Assembly (NCBI GenBank): GCA_017882045.1
Contig: JADGQF010000003.1
Coordinates: forward strand, 1 to 56,806
Reading direction: 5' to 3'
Origin: Anaerolineales bacterium
Lineage (GTDB): Bacteria > Chloroflexota > Anaerolineae > CG2-30-64-16
DNA: 56,806 nt
The notes beneath the pieces are model-generated. The model was not told where the DNA came from and searched no databases. It saw only the letters and a list, made by a program, of their open reading frames with translations. Of this stretch, positions 51,456-56,806 are shown piece after piece. The position numbers and the translations under genes were made by a program. Within the stretch, counting starts at the first letter, position 1; the number at the start of each line of letters is the position of its first letter.

Positions 51456-51488
51456 GAAGGGGGAATTGGGGTAACCCATTCCCCCTTC
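51456..51488 (+). terminator. Strong stem-loop after rpmF, probable terminator
   Basis: GAAGGGGGAATTGGG, GTAA loop, CCCATTCCCCCTTC with one bulged T: a 14-bp stem. The tail TTCGCG is U-poor, so termination may be partial, with some read-through into fabD. Confidence 0.6.
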
Positions 51489-51559
51489 TTCGCGTTAAGA
51501 TCGCTTTCAGACTTCACCCTTGATCGTGCCAGGGTATCGATTTCCAGGTGGTGAACCCC

Positions 51560-52492
51560 ATGAGCAACGTTGCATATATCTTCCCTGGTCAGGGCTCCCA
51601 GCAGGCCGGCATGGGCCGCGCCCTGGCCGAAACCTACAGCGTGGCCCGCGAGACGTTTGCCGAGGCCGACGAGATCCTTGGTTTTGGACTTTCGGCGTTG
51701 TGCTTCGGCGGTCCTGCCGAGACGCTGACCGAAACCACCAACGCTCAACCGGCAATCCTGGTGACCAGCGTCGCCGCCCTGCGCGCGCTGCGCGCAACGC
51801 GCGCCGACCTGCCGGCGCCCTGCTGCACGGCAGGGCACAGCCTGGGAGAGTACAGCGCCCTCGTCGCGGCGGGCGCGCTGGCCTTTCCGGATGCCGTCCG
51901 CCTGACGCGCTTGCGCGGCGAGCTGATGGCGGGCGCCGGTAGCGCGCACCCCGGCAGCATGGCGGCCATCCTGCGCCTACCGGACGAGCAGGTGGCCAAC
52001 ATCTGCCGCCAGGCAGCCGAGCGCTCGGGTGATGCCGTGCAGGTTGCCAACTACAACTCGCCGGGCCAGGTTGTCATTTCCGGCGGGCCGGCCGGCGTGG
52101 CTACCGCGTTGGAGTTGGTCAAGAGCGCCGGTGGGCGGGCGATGCCCTTGGCAGTCAGTGTGGCTGCCCATTCGGTCCTTATGATCCCCGCTGCCGCCGA
52201 GTTTGCCGGGCACGTCGCCGGGATGAGCTTCAACGACCCGCAGTTGCCCGTCATCGGCAATGTCCGTGCCCTCCCGCTGACTTCCGCGGCGGAGATCCGG
52301 GCCGAGCTGGTAGCGCAGCTCACCTCGCCCGTCCAATGGACGGCGTCCATGGAGCATATGGCACAGGCCGGTGCGGCGACCTTTATCGAGATCGGGCCGG
52401 GCGGCGTCCTCACAGGGCTGGCGCGACGCATTAACCCTGCTTTCGTGACCGCCAATGTGGCTGAACCCGCGCACATCGAAGCGCTCGCCTAG
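51560..52492 (+). CDS. fabD: Malonyl-CoA:ACP transacylase
   Basis: 310 residues. FPGQGSQQAGMG near the N-terminus, nucleophile elbow AGHSLGEYSALVAAG with the catalytic Ser, catalytic His in SVAAHSVLMIPA. Transfers malonyl to acyl carrier protein. I start at the ATG at 51560 with AGGTGG about 7 bases upstream; a GTG at 51548 is in frame but overlaps the ribosome site. Confidence 0.95.
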   Translation: MSNVAYIFPGQGSQQAGMGRALAETYSVARETFAEADEILGFGLSALCFGGPAETLTETTNAQPAILVTSVAALRALRATRADLPAPCCTAGHSLGEYSALVAAGALAFPDAVRLTRLRGELMAGAGSAHPGSMAAILRLPDEQVANICRQAAERSGDAVQVANYNSPGQVVISGGPAGVATALELVKSAGGRAMPLAVSVAAHSVLMIPAAAEFAGHVAGMSFNDPQLPVIGNVRALPLTSAAEIRAELVAQLTSPVQWTASMEHMAQAGAATFIEIGPGGVLTGLARRINPAFVTANVAEPAHIEALA

Positions 52493-52498
52493 CCACGT

Positions 52499-52527
52499 TT
52501 TACGTTTTACGCCTTAGGGCTTATAAT
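52499..52527 (+). promoter_or_regulatory. fabG promoter
   Basis: TTTACG (52499-52504), 17-bp spacer, TATAAT (52522-52527). Starts transcription near 52534, leaving a leader of about 106 nt to the GTG start, which includes the repeats at 52535-52615. Confidence 0.65.
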
Positions 52528-52534
52528 TGCCGGA

Positions 52535-52615
52535 TGCGACTATGGCCGGTGCGACTATGGTCCGCATGACCGCGGCCGGCAGGACAATAGAGGCCGGCCG
52601 GCGGTAGAGGCCGGC
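52535..52615. repeat. Two pairs of direct repeats in the fabG leader
   Basis: TGCGACTATGG at 52535-52545 and 52550-52560 (period 15) and TAGAGGCCGGC at 52588-52598 and 52605-52615 (period 17). The leader between promoter and gene is unusually repetitive. Confidence 0.75.
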
Positions 52616-52639
52616 AGACCGGCGCGGGGGAGGAGAATC

Positions 52640-53383
52640 GTGCTGAACGACAAGGTAGCGATTATTACAGGGAGCTCGCGCGGGATCGGTGCAGCCATCG
52701 CCAAAGAACTGACCGCACAGGGCGCGACCGTGGTGGTCAACTATCGACAGCGCGCAGAAGAAGCCAAGGCCGTCGTAGCCGGCATTACAGCTTGTGGCGG
52801 GCAGGCGATCGCCATCCAGGCTGATGTCAGCGATCTGGCCGCCGCCCAGCGCTTGCTGAAGGAAACGCTCGACCACTTTGGGCGGGTGGACATCTTGGTT
52901 AACAATGCCGGCACCACCCGTGATACCCTGACGCTGATGATGAGCGAAAACGACTGGGACACGGTCATTCAGACCAACCTTAAAAGCGCTTTCAACTGCA
53001 GCAAAGCCGCCCTTAAGCCTATGGTCAAGCAACGCTCCGGCCGGATCATCAATATAAGTTCCGTCTCCGGGCTGGCAGGGCAGGGCGGGCAGGCCAATTA
53101 CTCGGCCTCAAAGGCAGGCATGATCGGGCTGACCAAGGCGCTGGCCAGAGAAGTAGGGGCACGCAGCATCACGGTTAACGCCGTGGCGCCGGGTTTTGTC
53201 CCCACTGCCCTGACTGACGTTCTGACGGAAGAGCAGAAGCAGAAGATCCTTGCCGCCACGCCGCTCGGCCGCTTTGCGCGTCCGGAGGAGATCGCCTACG
53301 CCGTAGCCTTTCTGGCAAGCGACCAGGCCGCCTTCATTACCGGCCAGGTCCTGAGCGTCGACGGCGGCCTGGTGATGATGTAG
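52640..53383 (+). CDS. fabG: 3-oxoacyl-ACP reductase
   Basis: 247 residues, short-chain dehydrogenase. TGSSRGIGAAIAKEL NADPH motif, NNAGTTRDTL, and catalytic Ser-Tyr-Lys in SSVSGLAGQGGQANYSASKAG. Reduces 3-ketoacyl-ACP in fatty acid synthesis. GTG start with GGGGGAGGAG upstream. Followed 9 bases later by asp23. Confidence 0.96.
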   Translation: MLNDKVAIITGSSRGIGAAIAKELTAQGATVVVNYRQRAEEAKAVVAGITACGGQAIAIQADVSDLAAAQRLLKETLDHFGRVDILVNNAGTTRDTLTLMMSENDWDTVIQTNLKSAFNCSKAALKPMVKQRSGRIINISSVSGLAGQGGQANYSASKAGMIGLTKALAREVGARSITVNAVAPGFVPTALTDVLTEEQKQKILAATPLGRFARPEEIAYAVAFLASDQAAFITGQVLSVDGGLVMM

Positions 53384-53392
53384 GAGGGCTTG

Positions 53393-53743
53393 GTGTACGA
53401 AGCGCCGGGTAAAGTGACGATCGCGCCCAATGTGTTGACAACTATCGTGCGTTCCACTACATTGGAACAGCGCGGTGTGCACCGGCTGGTGCCGGTACCG
53501 CCAAACGTGCGTGGCCTGCTGGCAGGTGGGGCAGCCGACGAAGGCATCTTTATCGAAGTGACAGACGAAGGCGTGCAGATAGAAGTCCATATCGTGGCGG
53601 AAGGTGACATCAACCTGCTCAAGCTGGGCGAGAACCTGCAAAGCAGCATCACCCGTGCGATCGAGGAAATGGTAGGCATGCCTGTGGCGGCAGTAAACGT
53701 GCACGTAGATGACGTCGTGCCGCCGTCAGCTAAGAGCGAATAA
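53393..53743 (+). CDS. Asp23/Gls24 family protein (second copy)
   Basis: 116 residues, starts [20 protein letters not shown], ends [11 protein letters not shown]; the first copy ends AEVNVHVQGL. GTG start at 53393 with GGAGG five bases upstream. Its presence next to nusB matches the amaP/yqhY-nusB position in Gram-positive bacteria, where yqhY (Asp23 type) is linked to fatty acid synthesis. Paralogue of 43185, about a quarter identical by eye. Confidence 0.9.
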   Translation: MYEAPGKVTIAPNVLTTIVRSTTLEQRGVHRLVPVPPNVRGLLAGGAADEGIFIEVTDEGVQIEVHIVAEGDINLLKLGENLQSSITRAIEEMVGMPVAAVNVHVDDVVPPSAKSE

Positions 53744-53756
53744 AGGACCCAGCAGC

Positions 53757-54209
53757 GTGCAAATCCGGCGGCAAGCGCGTGTCAGCGCTCTCCAAGCACT
53801 TTACGAACTGGATACAACGAATCACCCCATCGGTGAGGTACTGAGCCACCGGTTGGAGGATCGGCCCTTACCCCCAGAGGGGGAGAGTTTCCTCCGCTTG
53901 CTGGTCAATGGTGTGGTTCAACACAAAGCTCAGCTCGATGACCTGATCCAAAAATTCGCTCCAGCCTGGCCTGTCTCGCAGATCGCCGTCGTTGACCGGA
54001 ACGTGTTGCGCATCGCGCTCCTGGAATTGAGCGGCGAGGTCGACACGCCGCCCAAGGTGGCAATCAACGAGGCCGTGGACCTGGCCAAAACGTTCGGCAG
54101 CGACAGTAGCTCGCGCTTTGTGAACGGTGTGCTCGGGTCGGCGGTCGCCGATCATGCCCGCATAGTTTTGCATGCACCGACTGTCAGCGAAATCCCGTCG
54201 AAGGACTGA
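53757..54209 (+). CDS. nusB: Transcription antitermination protein NusB
   Basis: 150 residues from GTG at 53757 with AAAGGA upstream. [16 protein letters not shown] and [38 protein letters not shown] are typical. Part of the rRNA antitermination complex. Two bases before tatA. Confidence 0.95.
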   Translation: MQIRRQARVSALQALYELDTTNHPIGEVLSHRLEDRPLPPEGESFLRLLVNGVVQHKAQLDDLIQKFAPAWPVSQIAVVDRNVLRIALLELSGEVDTPPKVAINEAVDLAKTFGSDSSSRFVNGVLGSAVADHARIVLHAPTVSEIPSKD

Positions 54210-54211
54210 AA

Positions 54212-55060
54212 ATGGAAATCTTCGGCATCGGCCCTATGGAACTGATCTTGGTCTTGATCATTGCGCTGATGGTCTTCGGCCCAGACAAACTGCCCGAGAT
54301 CGGCGCAAAGTTGGGCAAGGCCATGCGCAGCATGCGCGAGGCCACGCACGAGTTCTCGCGCGAAATAGAAGAGACCCGCCAGGCGCTCGAAGCGCCAATG
54401 CAGGACATCAAAGCCCCGTTCCAGGAAGCCAGCGCCGCAGTTCAGGCTATTTCTCATCCTCAGGCAGCCCTGCGCGAGGCCCTGTTGGGCGAGGTGAACC
54501 GGGCTGACGACGCAGCCAGGCAACCCGCTCCTGCGCAAGAACAGGCCGGCGCCGCCGCCGTCGCAGCGACAGGCGCCGTGCTGGCCGGCGCGGCAGCAGC
54601 GACGCTGGAGGACGGCCAACCGGTTACGGAAAACCCCAGCGACGACGGCGCGATCCAAGCCGATCAGCCCGCTCTTGTTCCGGCCGCCGAGAATCCTGAG
54701 GTTGCCACGGTACCAGTCCCGCCATCCGCAGCCCCTGCCCCGGTCGAATTCAGTCAACCGGCGCCGGCAACGGCCACGAATTTCGATATGGACGAGTTCG
54801 TGGCAGTGATGGAGCGCGTCTCCCGCCGTCTCAGCTCACTTAACGGCGGGATAAGCGAGCCGGCGACCGAGCCGGCGGCGAGCGACGGGGCGGCGACCGA
54901 ACTAAGAACTGCCGAATTGAGCGCGGTTGAGCCGCCGGCGGCCGAACGGGCGGCGGACGAGCCGGTTGCTTCGGCTGAGCCGGCTGCTCCGGCTCCTGCG
55001 TCAGGCGCGCCAGAGCCAGAAGACCCCCAATCCCCAGCCAACCCGGCCATAGAGGAGTAA
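54212..55060 (+). CDS. tatA: Twin-arginine translocase TatA/TatB-like protein with long tail
   Basis: 282 residues; usual TatA is 60-100 and TatB 140-180. MEIFGIGPMELILVLIIAL then VFGPDKLPEIGAKLGKAM is the membrane helix plus amphipathic helix. A helical segment to about 80 is followed by an Ala/Pro/Glu-rich, probably disordered tail (PAPAQEQAGAAA, PLEPxx-type runs). It may act as TatA or TatB; length favours TatB. The first gene of a tat pair with tatC. Confidence 0.9.
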   Translation: MEIFGIGPMELILVLIIALMVFGPDKLPEIGAKLGKAMRSMREATHEFSREIEETRQALEAPMQDIKAPFQEASAAVQAISHPQAALREALLGEVNRADDAARQPAPAQEQAGAAAVAATGAVLAGAAAATLEDGQPVTENPSDDGAIQADQPALVPAAENPEVATVPVPPSAAPAPVEFSQPAPATATNFDMDEFVAVMERVSRRLSSLNGGISEPATEPAASDGAATELRTAELSAVEPPAAERAADEPVASAEPAAPAPASGAPEPEDPQSPANPAIEE

Positions 55061-55063
55061 GCA

Positions 55064-56020
55064 ATGTCTTTCACTGGAGTCTTTGGCCTGGTGCTGCTTG
55101 GCGTTGTTGCCATAGCCTTGCTCGGGCCCAGCAAACTCCCTGCGGGGGTCGAGCAAATCTGGCTGATGATTACGAATTTCCGCCGCTCTCAGAACCAACT
55201 GCCTCAATTGAACATGGAACAGGCGCGCGTGCTGTGGGCGCGCAGCGAGAGCCCGCTGTATGACCTGGTCCAGATTTTGTACGGCTCGGTCGAGCACCTT
55301 GTCGAGCTAAGGCATCGCATTTTCATGGTCATTGGCGCCATGGTGGTCGGGGCGGCCATCGCGCTCTTTTTTGCTAACACGATACTGGGCCTGTTAACGC
55401 GTCCGGCTGCCGGCGTCCAATTAATCGTCCTCCGTCCGACCGACATGATCTTTGTCTATATCGAGATCGTTTTGAGCGCCGGCGCCATCGCCGCGTTGCC
55501 CATGATCCTTTACCAGAGCCTGATGTTCATCCGTCCGGCGCTCGAGAGCCCACAGGAGCTCTCGATGTTTCGTGCGATCGCCATCCTGGGTATGCCGCTG
55601 GTGCTGGTTTTCTTCGCCCTCGGCCTGTCCTTCGCCTATTTCGTCATGCTGCCGTTCGCGATCAAATACCTGTCATCGTTCGGCACCGAGTTTGCCAAGC
55701 CCAGTTGGAACATCAAAGAATACTATTCCTTCATCTTCGCCATCCTCCTGTGGATCGGCGCCGCTTTCGAGACGCCCCTGGTAATGGCCTTGCTCGCCCG
55801 GCTGGGCCTTGTCTCGCCGGGCGCGATGGCCAAGCAGTGGCGCTATGCGATCGTCGGCATGGCCATTGTAGCTGCGGCGATCACCCCCACGGTAGATCCG
55901 TTCAACATGATGGTGGTGATGGTACCCCTGCTGGCCCTGTACTTCACGGGTATTCTCATGGCCCGGGCCGTCTACCGCAAGCGGACAAGTCCCAGCGCAG
56001 AGCTGGAAGCGAGCGCATAG
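55064..56020 (+). CDS. tatC: TatA/B-like segment fused to TatC
   Basis: 318 residues; ordinary TatC is about 240-260. Residues 1-~45 look like a TatA/TatB membrane helix and amphipathic helix (FGLVLLGVVAIALLGPSKLPAG, then ITNFRRSQ). TatC proper begins about 75: EHLVELRHRIFMVIGAMV, FFALGLSFAYFVMLPFA, FGTEFAKPSWNIKEYY and TPTVDPFNMMVVM. Six TatC helices remain. The Tat pathway exports folded proteins with twin-arginine signals, such as the ferredoxin at 9009. Confidence 0.92.
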   Translation: MSFTGVFGLVLLGVVAIALLGPSKLPAGVEQIWLMITNFRRSQNQLPQLNMEQARVLWARSESPLYDLVQILYGSVEHLVELRHRIFMVIGAMVVGAAIALFFANTILGLLTRPAAGVQLIVLRPTDMIFVYIEIVLSAGAIAALPMILYQSLMFIRPALESPQELSMFRAIAILGMPLVLVFFALGLSFAYFVMLPFAIKYLSSFGTEFAKPSWNIKEYYSFIFAILLWIGAAFETPLVMALLARLGLVSPGAMAKQWRYAIVGMAIVAAAITPTVDPFNMMVVMVPLLALYFTGILMARAVYRKRTSPSAELEASA

Positions 56021-56063
56021 CTCGAAGGACCATTCACAAGTCTTAGAGAGAGAGGAGTCTTCA

Positions 56064-56806
56064 ATGTCGAAGCAACGTGTGTTGATCATGGGCGCCGCCG
56101 GGCGCGACTTCCACAACTTCAACACGTACTTTCGTGGCAATGACGCGTACGAAGTAGTGGCCTTCACCGCCACCCAAATCCCCAATATCGAGGGCCGGCG
56201 CTACCCTGCCGAGCTGGCGGGCGGCCAATACCCGGATGGGATCCACATTCACGCCGAGAACGAGCTCGAGGAACTGATCGCGACCCACCGCGTCGATCAG
56301 GTCGTGTTCGCCTACTCCGATGTCAGCCACCAATACGTGATGGAACGGGCCAGCCGGGTGCTGGCTGCCGGCGCCGACTTCCGCCTGATGGGCGGCAACG
56401 AGACGATGATCAAGTCGATCAAGCCGGTGGTCGCGGTGTGCGCTGTGCGCACGGGCAGTGGCAAGTCGCAAACCACCCGTTACGTGGCCGGCCTGCTGCA
56501 AAAGATGGGCAAGAAGGTCGTCGCCATCCGCCACCCCATGCCGTACGGTGACCTGGTGAAGCAGCGCGTCCAGCGCTTTGCGACCTACGAAGACCTGGAC
56601 ATTCACGAATGCACCATCGAGGAACGCGAGGAATACGAGCCGCACATCGACCGCGGCATCGTGGTCTATGCGGGCGTCGATTATGAAGCCATCTTGCGCC
56701 AGGCGGAGCAAGAGGCCGACGTTGTGCTTTGGGATGGCGGCAACAATGACCTGCCCTTCTACCACCCTGACCTGCACATTGTCGTCGCCGACCCACACCG
56801 CCCCGG
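56064..56806 (+). CDS. Cyclic 2,3-diphosphoglycerate synthetase-like P-loop protein (3' end beyond window)
   Basis: Open from the ATG at 56064 to the window edge, 247 codons without a stop. GAGAGGAG lies 7 bases before the ATG. N-terminal Rossmann-like part (RVLIMGAAGRDFHNFNTYF), GGQYPDGIHIH, then P-loop AVRTGSGKSQTTRYV at about 130-145, followed by GKKVVAIRHPMPYGDL and VVLWDGGNNDLPFYHPD. This matches the family of predicted GTPases annotated as cyclic 2,3-diphosphoglycerate synthetase-like in many bacteria. The reaction in bacteria is not settled. A long antisense frame here is a shadow. Confidence 0.88.
   Translation, partial: MSKQRVLIMGAAGRDFHNFNTYFRGNDAYEVVAFTATQIPNIEGRRYPAELAGGQYPDGIHIHAENELEELIATHRVDQVVFAYSDVSHQYVMERASRVLAAGADFRLMGGNETMIKSIKPVVAVCAVRTGSGKSQTTRYVAGLLQKMGKKVVAIRHPMPYGDLVKQRVQRFATYEDLDIHECTIEEREEYEPHIDRGIVVYAGVDYEAILRQAEQEADVVLWDGGNNDLPFYHPDLHIVVADPHRP

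Overview
The window is one contiguous piece of a GC-rich bacterial chromosome. It carries 56 protein-coding genes and no rRNA, tRNA, CRISPR array or insertion sequence that I can see. The gene set suggests the Chloroflexota (Anaerolineae-like). The clues are an Asp23/FakA/FakB/RecG/CoaD cluster, a rpmF-fabD-fabG-asp23-nusB-tatA-tatC run, a SAM-I riboswitch ahead of metX-metW, an endonuclease-type MutL, and many GTG/TTG starts. The placement is an inference from content and style; no search was run.

Layout. 1-2746 (+): a GT-B glycosyltransferase, cut by one base at the window edge, and an MFS transporter. 2750-4980 (-): metX-metW behind a SAM-I riboswitch with a terminator, and a consensus promoter. 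5105-7757 (+): a DUF1638 protein and a uridine-kinase-like enzyme with threonyl-tRNA-synthetase-like N-terminal domains. 7828-11557 (-): a five-gene respiratory module (37-residue membrane peptide, two-CW-like Cys protein, octaheme cytochrome c, Tat-exported four-cluster ferredoxin, NrfD-type quinone-site protein), preceded by a NarX/NarL-type kinase/regulator pair and a small lipoprotein. 15464-16642 (-): an M24 peptidase. 16824-27026 (-): a fatty-acid beta-oxidation operon led by its own TetR regulator (tetR, thiolase, hydroxyacyl-CoA dehydrogenase, enoyl-CoA hydratase, a NYN/OST-HTH RNA-related protein, two acyl-CoA dehydrogenases, etfB, etfA) and closed by a strong terminator.

27310-37267 (+): mutL, trigger factor-clpP-clpX, moaC and a moaD-moaE fusion, phosphate transporter with its DUF47 partner, L-lactate dehydrogenase, dtd. 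37215-40820 (-): a ChlI-type AAA+ ATPase and VWA protein (chelatase-like pair), an EamA transporter and an acyltransferase; the last overlaps dtd tail-to-tail. 40921-42754 (+): rlmN and rpe. 42863-43045 (-): rpmB. 43185 to the end (+): asp23, fakA, fakB, recG, coaD, a coiled-coil protein, yceD, rpmF, fabD, fabG, a second asp23, nusB, tatA, a TatA/B-like-TatC fusion, and a truncated cyclic-2,3-diphosphoglycerate-synthetase-like P-loop protein.

The most interesting points are the octaheme/FeS/NrfD module with two unusual small partners and no catalytic subunit, the NYN-OST-HTH protein inside a beta-oxidation operon, two protein fusions (MoaD-MoaE with an internal Gly-Gly; a TatA/B-like segment fused to TatC), and a group of 5' leader features: the SAM-I switch, predicted leaderless moaC and rlmN, a 13-bp hairpin at the rpe transcript start, and repeated leaders of mutL and fabG.
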